A stretch of DNA of 64,000 nt from Pleurodeles waltl (taxonomy: Eukaryota > Chordata > Amphibia > Caudata > Salamandridae): the NCBI RefSeq assembly GCF_031143425.1, contig NC_090444.1:54245533-54309532 (forward strand), written 5' to 3'. Made by a program: the position numbers and the translations under genes. The first letter of the stretch is position 1, and each line of letters opens with the position of its first letter. Positions 33,013 through 42,340 of this stretch are shown in pieces. The notes under the pieces are model-generated. The model saw only the letters and a list, made by a program, of their open reading frames with translations. It had not been told where the DNA came from and made no database searches.

Positions 33013-34635
33013 GATGAGGGGTCCTGTTCAGCGGTGCCTGTCTTGGTGGGGCCCTGTTCAGCGGTGCCTGTCTTTGCGGGGCCCTGTTCAGCGGTGCATG
33101 TCTTGGCGGGGCCCTGTTCAGCGGTGCTTCGCACGGCGGGGCCCTGTTCAGCGGTGCTTGTCACGGCGGGGCCCTGTTCAGCGGTGCCTGTCTTGGCGGG
33201 GCCCTATTCAGCGGTGCCTGTCTTGGCGGGGCCCTGTTCAGCGGTGCTTCGCACGGCTGGGTCCTGTTCAGCGTTGCTTGTCACGGCGGGGCCCTGTTCA
33301 GCGGTGCCTGTCTTGGCGGGGCCCTGTTCAGCGGTGCTTCGCACGGCGGGGTCCTGTTCAGCGGTGCTTGTCACGGCGGGGCCCTGTTCAGCGGTGCCTG
33401 TCTTGGCGGGGCCCTGTTCAGCGGTGCCTGTCTTGGCGGGCCCTGTTCAGCGGTGCTTCGCACGGCCGGGCCCTGTTCAGCGGTGCTTGTCACGACGGGG
33501 CCCTATTCAGCGGTGCCTGTCTTGGCGGGGCCCTGTTCAGCGGTGCCTGTCTTGGCGGGGCCCTGTTCAGCGGTGCTTCGCACGGCGGAGTCCTGTTCAG
33601 CGGTGCCTGTCTTGGCGGGGCCCTGTTCAGCGGTGCCTGTCTTGGCGGGGCCCTGTTCAGCGGTGCTTCGCGCGGCGGGGTCCTGCTCAGCAGTGCTTGT
33701 CACGGTGGGGCCCGGTTCAGCGGTGCCTGTCTTGGCGGGGCCCTGTTCAGCGGTGCCTGTCTTGGCGGGGCCCTGTTCAGCGGTGCTTGTCACGGCGGGG
33801 CCCTGTTCAGCGGTGCTTGTCACGGCGGGGCCCTGTTCAGCGGTGCCTGCCTTGGCGGGGCCCTGTTCAGCGGTGCCTGTCTTGGCGGGGCCCTGTTCAG
33901 CGGTGCTTCGCATGGCTGGGTCCTGTTCAGCAGTGCTTGTCACGGCGGGGCCCTGTTCAGCGGTGCCTGTCTTGGCGGGGCCCTGTTCAGCGGTGCTTCG
34001 CACGGCGGGGTCCTGTTCAGCGGTGCTTGTCACGGCGGGGCCCTGTTCAGCGGTGCCTGTCTTGGCGGGGCCCTGTTCAGCGGTGCCTGTCTTGGCGGGT
34101 CCCTGTTCAGCGGTGCTTCGGACGGCGGGGCCCTGTTAAGCGGTGCTTGTCACGACGGGGCCCTGTTCAGCGGTGCCTGTCTTGGCGGGGCCCTGTTCAG
34201 CGGTGCCTGTCTTGGCGGGGCCCTGTTCAGCGGTGCTTCGCACGGCGGAGTCCTGTTAAGCGGTGCCTGTCTTGGCGGGGCCCTGTTCAGCGGTGCCTGT
34301 CTTGGCGGGGCCCTGTTCAGCGGTGCCTGTCTTGGCGGGGTCCTGTTCAGCGGTGCTTCGCACGGCGGGGCCCTGTTCAGCGGTGCTTGTCACGGCGGGG
34401 CCCTGTTCAGCGGTGCCTGTCTTGGCGGGGCCCTGTTCAGTGGTGCCTGTCTTGGCGGGGCCCTGTTCAGCGGTGCTTCGCACGGCGGGGTCCTGTTCAG
34501 CGGTGCTTGTCACGGCGGGGCCCTGTTCAGCGTTGCCTGTCTTGGCGGGGCCCTGTTCAGCGGTGCTTCACACGGTGGGGCCCTGTTCAGCGGTGCTTCG
34601 CACGGCGGGGTCCTGTTCAGCGGTGCCTGTCTTGT
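33012..34635 (+). repeat. 30-bp minisatellite, 54 units with a 4-unit higher-order pattern
   Basis: Each unit contains GGGGCCCTGTTCAGCGGTGC and a variable tail: A = CTGTCTTGGC, B = TTCGCACGGC, C = TTGTCACGGC. Reading 54 consecutive units gives mainly repeats of A-A-B-C (120 bp) with occasional loss or gain of an A or C. Because 30 is a multiple of three, all forward frames remain open for hundreds of codons, giving spurious proteins up to 688 residues. The array is a minisatellite expanded within the Harbinger, by unequal exchange or slippage (inference). Confidence 0.93.
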
Positions 34636-34939
34636 GTTTCTAGGGAACCACACCTGGCCAATACTTCCCGCTCAGTCACCATCCGACCTTTCGGTTGCGG
34701 GGCCCTCCTGTGATGGAGTTCTGGGCCCCTGGGTGTCCTCCGACACACCCGGAATGGGGCTGGTGGAGCCCTCCTGGCCAGGTCGGCTGCTGCCTGACTT
34801 GTCCGCCCTGCTGCCCTTGCCCTCCTTCGCAGACTCTCTGGGGCCCTTGCCTCCCTTAGTGGATGCGGCAGGTGACGGGGCAAGGCTACTGTCCTTGGGG
34901 GCAGCTGTCTCAGGCCTGTCGCGCCGGCCCTTCACTTTT

Positions 34940-37219
34940 TTAGTCCTCTTCCCGGGGGGTGGGGGGGCTGGCTGTCCCCTTGCTGCTGGCCGATGTTCCT
35001 GCCCTAGGAACTGGCGGACTCCAATAGCCATGCACTATGGTCTTAGGAGATGCAGGGCTGGTGGTGGCTGAGGTGTTTTTTGGACTCTTACGAGATGGAG
35101 GGGGTGGGTCAGGTGATGGAAAGAGGTTCAATTTTGAGAGGAAAAGCTTTTTGGGAGCAATGGGAAGGGTAGCTGGAGTGGGTATGGGTGTGGAGGAAGA
35201 GGATGTGGTTGTAGGAGAGTCAAGTGTGGTGTCTTTGGGTGCAGGTGCTTGTGACGGAGGCTGTCGTGTGGTGGATGGCTGTTGGGTGGGTGCCTGCTTG
35301 CGTTTGTGTGGTTTGGAAGAGGGGGTGACAGACACAGTGGGAGAGGACACAGGGGACATGTAAATGGCAGTGGGGGTGGTGACTGCACGTGTGCGGACTG
35401 GTCTGGAGGGTGTGCTGGTGATGGACGTACTGGCTGATGGTGGTGTGCATGCAGGTGTGAGTGTAGACGTCACAGGGAGGGAGGAGGGAGACGATGAGGT
35501 GGGGGACACAGAGGAGGTAGTGGCTGTTGGCATGTCTGCATCTGGATGTTGCTTGTGTGAATGCTTGTGTGATCTGTGATGCTTATGTCTGGATGAGCTG
35601 CCCTTGGGTGTTGAGGTGTGTGCAGGCTGGTCTGTAGGTGTGGATGGGATAGGCAGAGGAACAGGGGAGTGGGACTGGGTGGAGGGAGTTGGAAGAGGGA
35701 GGCTGGAGACAGGGACAATGGCTGCCGTCAGTGCTGAGTCCGGAGCGTTGAACGATCGCTGATGGGCAGCCTGACCCGAATGAAGGCCCTCCAGGTATGC
35801 ATTGCTCCGATGCACCTCCCTTTCTACACCCTGGATAGCATTCAAAAGGGTAGACTGCCCAACAATGATGGTCCTCAGGAGGTCAATGACCTCCTCACTG
35901 AGGGCAGCAGGGGTGACTGGGGCAGGGCCTGAGGTGCCTGGGGCGAAGGAGATGGCCGGCTTCCTGGCCGTGCGGGGACGGGCCGAACGCTGAGGGGCTG
36001 CTGGGAGGGCGGAGCTGGTGCGCTGTACCTGTTGTAGCGGGGGGCACGGATGTTGCCGCCACCGCAAGGGAGCTCCCTTCCGAGGATGTGTCGGTGTCGC
36101 TGACGTCTGCACGGGTCCCCGTTGTGGAGCCCCCCTCGCCCTCCGTCTCACTGGTCAACTCGGAGTCGGTTGCATGGCCCTCCGGGGCCATGTGAGATGC
36201 AGCTCCCTCGTGCGCCGATGCCACTTCTCCTCCGCCTGATGATGCTAATGCACACATGAACAGGAAGACAAAGAAAATGGGGGGGGGGAGAAATAAAGAC
36301 AAGTTGAGTGCATGCATTGGCGACACCATTGGCGGAGAGGACAGACACAGAAGCCCACTGCACTACGCTGCGCACTTGGGGTACACTACTCAATCACTGG
36401 GACATGGCCCACAAGCCTATGGGCGACAACTGCCCACATAGATGACACAGGTCCATGACTAGCTTTACTAGGTACCCTACAGAGGTGGGGGGCAGGGGCA
36501 CAGGGCCATGCCTCACGGAGGGGCCTAGCCTACAGAAATCGCCCTGGCCTAGGGATACCCACAGCCCTCCTCCCCCACCCAGGCACCTCCACTGCGCGCA
36601 AAGATAGCTGAATGTGCTGGTACTCACCCCCTTGTGTCTGCTGTGATGTCCTCAGGCGCCCATCCAAATCGGGGTAGGCCACCGCCAGGATCCGGGACAT
36701 CAGGGGGGTCAAGGTACGACTGGCACCACTCCTAGGTTGGGAGGCCATCCCCAGCAGAGCCTCGGCGGTCTTCCTGCTCCCGCGGCAGATGTCCTCCCAC
36801 CTCTTGTGGCAGTGGGTGCCCCGTCTGTTGTGGACCCCCAGGTCCCGGACGTCCTTGGCGATGGCACGCCAAGTCTCGATCTTCTGATGGGCGCTGACCT
36901 ATGTGACATGTACAGGGGGGGAAAAGAAACATCATCACTTTTCTGCATGGTCGATGTGAGTGGCCCCCCCTCCCCAACCTTGCCATGTGGCACATGCTCT
37001 CATCTGTCGTGCAATGCATTCCTCATTCGCTCCCCTCCCCTCCATCGTACATCCACCCCACTCTTCCCAGGCATTGGCCACTAAGCATGGTCCCAGTGTA
37101 CTCACCTGTTGGTCTGGAGGACCGTAGAGTAGCGCATACTGGGGGAGGACCCCGTCCACGAGCTTCTCCAACTCTTCTGAACTGAAGGCGGGGGCCCTTT
37201 CCCCAGTCGCAGCAGCCAT
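34940..37219 (-). pseudogene. Harbinger Myb/SANT-like gene 2 (three exons, frameshifted)
   Basis: Exon 1 (37219-37106) encodes 38 residues starting MAAATGERAPAFSSEELEKL, with a good start and a GTGAGT donor. Exon 2 (36898-36628) follows a CACATAG acceptor in phase and completes a Myb/SANT-like trihelix (TWRAIAKDVRDLGV, CHKRWEDICRGSRK), ending at a second GTGAGT donor. Exon 3 starts at 36244 after TGCATTAG, again in phase, with an acidic, Ser/Gly-rich stretch. Near 36030 the reading frame changes into a long frame running to 34940, which holds EEVIDLLRTIIVGQSTLLNA (helical) and a Ser/Thr/Pro-rich tail, so a one-base frameshift probably breaks it. Harbinger Myb-like proteins bind element ends and bring the transposase into the nucleus. 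This one is transcribed away from the transposase. Whether the frameshift is real decay or a missed small intron is uncertain. Confidence 0.68.
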
Positions 37220-37632
37220 TATCACTTCCAGACCGAGGTCACAACAGCACTTGCAGTATAGGTCCTCTCCTGTGGATGATCAGGTCTCGAGTGATTAAGC
37301 AGCTAGAAAATGGCGCTTACGGCCGCGGCGGTGCGTACCACGACCGCCGGCGCACATCGTCATTGGCTCCTGAAACCCATAGGGTTCAATGTTAGCCAAT
37401 GCGGCTTTGCGCCGCGGTCTTCGACCGCCTACCGCCACGGTGTGCCACGCCAGCGCATTGACCTCACATCCCACTGTCGCACTTCACAGGTCAGGCAGCC
37501 GCCATTTCAAGGGCCCACATGGCTTAATTCCTACTGCGTCACACATGCCTAGGCCTTGCATCGACACTCATACAAGCCATTCAATGCATTGAGAATCGTG
37601 TACTGTGCAAGCTGTGGGAACGTACCTGTGGG
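37220..37632. promoter_or_regulatory. Divergent promoter zone between Myb gene 2 and transposase
   Basis: The two genes start 413 bp apart on opposite strands. The gap contains GC-rich CCGCCGGCGC motifs like those at the element ends and two oppositely oriented CCAAT boxes: ATTGG at about 37361 and CCAAT at about 37396. No convincing TATA box is seen. The shared interval could drive both genes and might be auto-regulated by binding of the Myb protein to the end-like motifs (inference). Confidence 0.4.
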
Positions 37633-38691
37633 TTGATTGACTCTGTGCTCCATGTTGTCCTTCCTAGGCACCGTCCGCTGGGACTTGCGAGGAGACGGAG
37701 GAATGTTCCCGTGTACAGACCGCTGGTGGACCTGTCGACAATGGAAGAACGACATGTCATACTCACCTACAGACTTAATAGTGCCACTATACAGGAACTG
37801 TGTGCCCAGCTGGAGCCAGACCTGATGTCACCCATCCGCCAACCCACAGGGATTCCCCCTCTAGTGCAGGTGCTGTCAGTACTCCATTTTTTGGCAAGTG
37901 GATCATTTCAAACTACAGTGGCCATTTCATCTGGGATGTTTTCCAAGGTATTGTCCAGAGTATTGTCTGCCCTGATGAAATACATGCAGAGCTACATCAT
38001 TTTCCCTGAGGTGGGGGACTTGGCTACAGTGAAGGGTGATTTCTATGCCCTTGGACATATTCCCAACATCATTGGTGCCATTGATGGGACCCATGTGGCT
38101 TTGGTCCCCCCCAGAGACAGTGAACAGGTGTACAGGAACAGAAGAAGTTATCATTCGATGAATGTCCAGGTGGTCTGTTTGGCTGATCAGTACATCTCCC
38201 ATGTAAATGCCACGTTCCCAGGGTCAGTGCATGACGCGTACGTCATGCGAAATAGCAGCATACCTTATGTGATGGAACAGCTACAGAGACACCGTGTGTG
38301 GCTAATTAGTGACTCTGGTTACCCCAACCTCCTGTGGCTACTGACCCCAGTGAGGAATCCCAGGACAAGGGCAGAGGAACGGTACAATGATGCCCATGGG
38401 CGTACTAGGAGGGTGATCGAGCGGACCTTCGGCCTCCTGAAGGCCAGGTTTAGGTGCCTGCATATGACAGGTGGATCCCTAATGTACTCACCAAAGAAGG
38501 TGTGCCATATCATCGTGGCCTGCTGCATGCTTCACAACCTGGCTTTGCGACGCCAGGTGCCTTTTCTGCAGGAGGATGGTCCAGATGGTGGTGTTGTGGC
38601 TGCTGTGGAGCCTGCGGAGAGTGAAGAGGAGGAAGACGAAGAGGACGACACAGACAACAGGGACACAGTGATACAGCAGTATTTTCAGTAA
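37633..38691 (+). CDS. PIF/Harbinger (HARBI1-like) DDE transposase, intact
   Basis: The 352-residue frame is a complete DDE_Tnp_4-type transposase, which cuts the element out and joins it to TNA/TAT-like targets. Catalytic residues are visible: Asp151 in GAIDGTHVAL, Asp227 in LISDSGYPN and Glu263 in RVIERTFGLLK, with the conserved FPGSVHDAYV (Asp201) between. The helix-turn-helix-like region lies at about 45-115, and a run of acidic residues (328-343) precedes the C-terminal IQQYFQ. There are no stops or frameshifts. The first ~20 residues are poorly conserved in look, so the true start may be the later Met37 or an upstream exon. It lies between two Myb-like genes, divergent from one and convergent with the other. 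Confidence 0.93.
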   Translation: MIDSVLHVVLPRHRPLGLARRRRNVPVYRPLVDLSTMEERHVILTYRLNSATIQELCAQLEPDLMSPIRQPTGIPPLVQVLSVLHFLASGSFQTTVAISSGMFSKVLSRVLSALMKYMQSYIIFPEVGDLATVKGDFYALGHIPNIIGAIDGTHVALVPPRDSEQVYRNRRSYHSMNVQVVCLADQYISHVNATFPGSVHDAYVMRNSSIPYVMEQLQRHRVWLISDSGYPNLLWLLTPVRNPRTRAEERYNDAHGRTRRVIERTFGLLKARFRCLHMTGGSLMYSPKKVCHIIVACCMLHNLALRRQVPFLQEDGPDGGVVAAVEPAESEEEEDEEDDTDNRDTVIQQYFQ

Positions 38692-38980
38692 CACACAGGT
38701 AAGACTCAACACCGGCATTGTAACAATTCTTATTGACTACTGGGTCTGTACTGTCTGACCTTTCCCCCCGATGTATGGTAACTGAGTTGTGACTTTCCCT
38801 TTCAATTTCAGAGATGTGGGCCCCACGGCGTGACCTCTGCTTTGTTTCCCCATGGACTACAGCTGTGTGACAGTGGTATGGTGTCATCACAATGTAACTG
38901 GACAATTTTGATCGGTTTTGTCAAATACATTAGTTTTAAAAAAAAGGCAGACTCCAGATGGATTTTGTGCAATAAGTGTG

Positions 38981-38986
38981 TTTATT
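38981..38986 (-). terminator. Poly(A) signal for Myb gene 1
   Basis: AATAAA on the minus strand, about 210 bp past the stop codon of Myb gene 1 and inside the convergent gap between it and the transposase. No AATAAA was found for the transposase on the plus strand in the same gap. Confidence 0.55.
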
Positions 38987-39197
38987 GAAGTGCAAATACA
39001 GTGGAATTGTTCAAAAAGGGTGATGGGTAATGGTGGAGGACTGTCCATGGCAGAGTCCAGACTCTCAGTCTCACAGGTGCATTGTCCATATGCCTGTGGA
39101 AGATGGAGCAGGGGCAGTTTAAGGTTGGACAGGGTGAACAGGTGGGACAGTGTGAAGACATCCGGGGGTATCCTTGCATGGCGGGGGTCTTGACATC

Positions 39198-40677
39198 CTA
39201 CTCTGTCTTTTTCCTAGATCTCAGGCCTTTCTTGCGGGGTGGTTCTTCTTCTGCAGGGGGTGGGGTTCGTGTGGCCCATTGCTGTTGTGTAGGGGCCTCC
39301 TGTCCACTAGCGCCGGCGGAGGTGGTCGGCTGTTCTTCCTCCATGCTAGTGGCAGGGGCCCTTTGGGGGGCCACATGGTCCCGCAATGTGGTGACAATCA
39401 GGTTGAGTGCCACGACGATTGTACCCATTGTGGAACTGATGTTGCGGAGTTCTTCCCGGAACCCCATGTTCTGTTCCTCCTGCATGGTCTGGATCTCCTG
39501 GAACCTGGCCAGGACCGTCGCCATCGTCTCTTGGGAGTGGTGGTACGCTCCCATGATGGAGGTGAGGGCCTCGTGGAGAGTGGGTTCCCTAGGCCTGTCC
39601 TCCCTCTGTTGCACAGCAGCCCTCCCAGTTCCCCTTTGTTCCTGGGCCTCTGTCCCCTGGACGGTGTGCCCACTACCACTGCCCCCAGGTCCCTGGTGTT
39701 GTTGGGGTGGTGGGTTAACCTGGGTGCCCTGTAGTGGTAGACACACCGCTGCTTGACCTGTCCTGGAAACAGAGGCATGGGCCCGCTGGGTGGGTGCTGT
39801 GCTGGTGTTCCCAGAGGGGGGTAGGTCTGCTGTGGCCTGTGCCTGTCTGAGGGGAACCGGGCTGGTCATCTGGTTCCAGGTCGACAGAGTTGCTGTCATC
39901 ACTGGGGGCCTGTTCTGGGGGTGGGATGGACATTTCTGGACCCTCCTGGCCGGTGTGTTGGCGTTCGGGTCCTGCAGGGGTATAAGAGTATGGTTATTGC
40001 TTCTGTGTGTGCCATAGCGTGCGATGTGTGGGTGCCCTTGTCCCTCAGTGCTGGCATTCCCTTGGGGGAGGTGTTGTGAGGGTGGTTTGTGGGGGGGATG
40101 GGTATGTGCAGTGGTCATGCTTAGGTGATGGGTGTCCATGGTTTGTGGTGGCATGCAGGGCTTGGTTTTGGGATGGGTGGGTTGTGCTGGTGAGACATTA
40201 GCAGGGAGGATGTGTGATGGGGGGTTGGGGGTGAGGGTGGGGGTGTGGGTTGGCATGCTGGTGGTTGGGGGGGATGAAGTTGTTGAGATTAGACTTACCA
40301 GAGTCCATTCCTCCGCCTACTCCTGTGAGGCCCTCAGGATGCAGGATGTTCAAGACCTGTTCCTCCCATGCTGTGAATTCGGCTGGAGTAGGTGGGGGTC
40401 CGCCGCCAGTCCGCTGCACCGCGATGTTGTGGCGCGACACCATCGACCGCACCTTCCCCCGTAGGTCGTTCCACTGCTTTCGGATGTCTTCCCGATTTCT
40501 GGGATGCTGTCCCACAGCGTTGACCCTGTCGACTATCCTTTGCCATAGCTCCATCTTCCTGGCTATTGTGGTGTGCTGCACCTGTGTGCCGAAGAGCTGG
40601 GGCTCTACCCTGATGATTTCCTCCACCATGACCCTGAGTTCTGAGTCCGAGAACCTGGGGTGTCTTTGGGGTGCCAT
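39198..40677 (-). pseudogene. Harbinger Myb/SANT-like gene 1 (two exons, frameshifted)
   Basis: Exon 1 (40677-40299) begins MAPQRHPRFSDSELRVMVEE and covers a Myb/SANT trihelix (LWQRIVDRVNAVGQHPRNRE, then IRKQWNDLRGKVRSMVSRHN), the DNA-binding part of the accessory protein. A perfect GTAAGT donor starts at 40298 and a CCCCTGCAG acceptor ends at 39972; the join is in phase and continues open to 39715. The better-looking C-terminal part, with LHEALTSIMGAYHHSQETMA and MGTIVVALNLIVTTLRDHV and a basic tail KKGLRSRKKTE resembling a nuclear localisation signal, is in another frame ending at 39198. A frameshift near 39800-39870 therefore seems to break it. The protein would partner the transposase in binding the ends. 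Confidence 0.72.
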
Positions 40678-41261
40678 GGGGTGGTGTGGATGAGGTGTGG
40701 GGTGGTGTTTGTGGTGATGAGTGTGGTGGTGTGTGGTGTTTTGTGCGTGGATGTAGTGTGGGTGATGATGTTGAGTTCCTCTGTGTGTTGTGGTTTTCTT
40801 TCGCTGTGCTCTCTCTCTCTGTCTCTCGCCTTGTCTCCGAATTTCTAGTAGTGGGGGTTTGTGGGTGATGTGGGTGTGTGTTTTATAATTGATTGGATGT
40901 GTGGGAGTGGTGCATGTATGTGTATCAGGTGTGTGTATTTCAAATTGTCCAATGTGGCTGTGTTTTGGAGCTGGGTGTGTATTTTGACCGCGGCGGTGTG
41001 TACCGCCAATGGAATACCGCGTTTGAAAGACTGGCCGCGTGGATTCGTGGGTCGGAATGGCATGGGCGTATTTCTGTTGGCGTGACGGTGGAGGTTTGGT
41101 CACCGCCAGTTTTTCGCTGCCTGCTGGTGTGGCGGCCTTCTGTGGAGGTCGGGTTTTTGGCGGTTTGGCAGTTGCGGGTCAGAATGACCGTGGCGGTTTA
41201 CCGCGGCCGCGGCGGTGTTATGGCGGTCTTCTGACCGGCGTTAAGCGCATTTTACTGCCGA

Positions 41262-41277
41262 GGTCAGAATGACCCCC
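41262..41277 (-). repeat. Right terminal inverted repeat of Harbinger
   Basis: GGTCAGAATGACCCCC, the exact complement of the left end. The inner flank (about 40985-41260) is rich in GCGGCGGTG and CCGCCA motifs, mirroring the left subterminal zone. TAT follows as the target duplication. Confidence 0.92.
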
Positions 41278-41468
41278 TATGTACCCTAATACTTTATGAG
41301 ACTATTTATCCTTATACCTTGTAATTTTTTTTGCATCACACTCTATTATGCTTTCTAACTGTTGTATTGTTTTGTAACATACACTGTAATTTATCGCATA
41401 CTCTTTTTTTTGTTTTGTTACTGTTTTATTATCCATTTCCTAGTGTGTTATTGTAAGTAAGGGAGATG

Positions 41469-41673
41469 TGTTATGTTTGCAGACTGGAACCTTATCGCTA
41501 TGAGGTTCTACATGATGTTGGAATCTCCTCGCTATGGAGGTTCCATGTGATGTTGTATTGTGATGTGTGGGGGTTTCACGGCAGTTGGTCTTGGTGGAGA
41601 AGTTGGGCCTGCCGTGGGTTGGTGGTCTAATAAACCTTCTTTGCTGATACTTACGTGCCTCCCGAGCTTAACA
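41469..41673 (+). repeat. 3' LTR of the Ty3/gypsy element, 205 bp
   Basis: It starts TGTTATG and ends CTTAACA, giving TGTTA/TAACA inverted LTR ends, and is preceded by a purine tract AAGGGAGATG suited to plus-strand priming. AATAAA lies at 41629-41634, about 40 bp before the end. Internal GAGGTTC/GGAGGTTCCATGTGATG repeats are present. The matching 5' LTR is absent from the window, so identity between LTRs cannot be used for dating. Confidence 0.75.
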
Positions 41674-42050
41674 AATTTTTATATAATATTCTCACCTGGT
41701 CCAAACGAACAAAGAGAATAACCACAAAAATGATGAGAAGGGGTCTTGGACTACTGAAAAAGTAACAGGAGGCAGTCAAAAAAAGTTAAATAAATAATCT
41801 AAAAAAACGCAGCAGATACGATGACAGATTTGCGCTCAAAATGGTATTTAAAATGAGTCTACTTACCAAAACAGCATGCCAGGCAAAGAATCGTTTGGCG
41901 TGTGGGAGGATCCGACAACGTAATGGTTTCTATACTGCACCATATCGAAACCGCGTACATTTAAACCCGATCCTAATAGCCGGAGGGTGATATGGGCAAA
42001 CTAGACATATACAAAGGAAAGACGTACCAAAGCAAAGACAGCCCAAAGGT

Positions 42051-42062
42051 GGCGGCCATCTT
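42051..42062 (-). promoter_or_regulatory. YY1-like motif downstream of the Penelope coding region
   Basis: The minus strand reads AAGATGGCCGCC, a close match to the YY1 core AAGATGGC used by some retroelement promoters. In Penelope elements the terminal repeat can supply the promoter of an adjacent copy, so a promoter motif past the coding region is not out of place. Function is inferred only from the motif. Confidence 0.3.
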
Positions 42063-42340
42063 GGACTGGAACCACGTAACAGGAAAACACTTATAGAAGC
42101 CAAAATCTAATAAAGTGTGAGACAAAGAAAAAGAATATAATTTGGGCCAAAGTAAAAAAGTAGTGACATGCTGAGTATACGGGTTCAAATTCAAAGGAAA
42201 CAGTCTCATTTAAAAGGACTTAGAAAACTTGAACTTCCAAATAGTGAAAATCAATAGGGGCTTACAAGCCTGAAAAGTGCTCAAAGGAGGACTAATCAAA
42301 ATAGGCACAGCCATCACAGGGGGCCTCAGAGGGCATTATG

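Larger units (their letters stand above)
30526..41277 (+). mobile_element. Complete 10.75-kb PIF/Harbinger DNA transposon
   Basis: The 16-bp ends GGGGGTCATTCTGACC (30526-30541) and their exact complement (41262-41277) are flanked by TAT on both sides (30523-30525 and 41278-41280), the 3-bp duplication of this superfamily. Both subterminal zones are packed with CCGCCA/TGGCGG motifs, plausible transposase or Myb binding sites. The interior holds, left to right, a possible short exon, 64-bp, 28/29-bp and 30-bp minisatellites, a Myb-like gene (minus), a divergent promoter zone, an intact DDE transposase (plus) and a second Myb-like gene (minus). It is far longer than a typical 3-6-kb Harbinger, partly because of about 3.2 kb of minisatellite. 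The intact transposase and matched ends imply recent insertion. Confidence 0.9.
27586..41673 (+). mobile_element. 5'-truncated Ty3/gypsy retrotransposon, split by a Harbinger
   Basis: The element starts abruptly near the protease/reverse-transcriptase linker and runs through reverse transcriptase, RNase H and integrase to 30525. It is interrupted by the 10.75-kb Harbinger (30526-41277) and resumes with about 190 bp of untranslated sequence and a 205-bp 3' LTR. The 5' LTR, gag and most of protease are missing from the window. Removing the Harbinger restores continuous sequence with a pol stop codon three codons after the join. Decay is modest: one frameshift and one in-frame stop across nearly 3 kb. 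Confidence 0.85.

Noticed and set aside
31713..33164. 483-codon minus-strand frame as a repeat protein
   Set aside because: It follows the mixed 28/29-bp minisatellite, its unit spelling shifts with frame, and there is no start context or conserved domain.
31421..34635. CRISPR-like or other spacer-repeat array
   Set aside because: There are no unique spacers between repeats, units are directly adjacent, and the context is a eukaryotic transposon.
33005..35071. Long plus-strand frames (688, 559 and 228 codons) as genes
   Set aside because: They are produced by a 30-bp tandem repeat whose period is divisible by three; several frames and both strands are open at once, and the non-repeat extension has no domain.
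34940..36151. Independent secreted Ser/Thr/Pro-rich protein
   Set aside because: Position, strand and in-phase upstream exons make it the C-terminal part of the Harbinger Myb-like gene rather than a separate gene.
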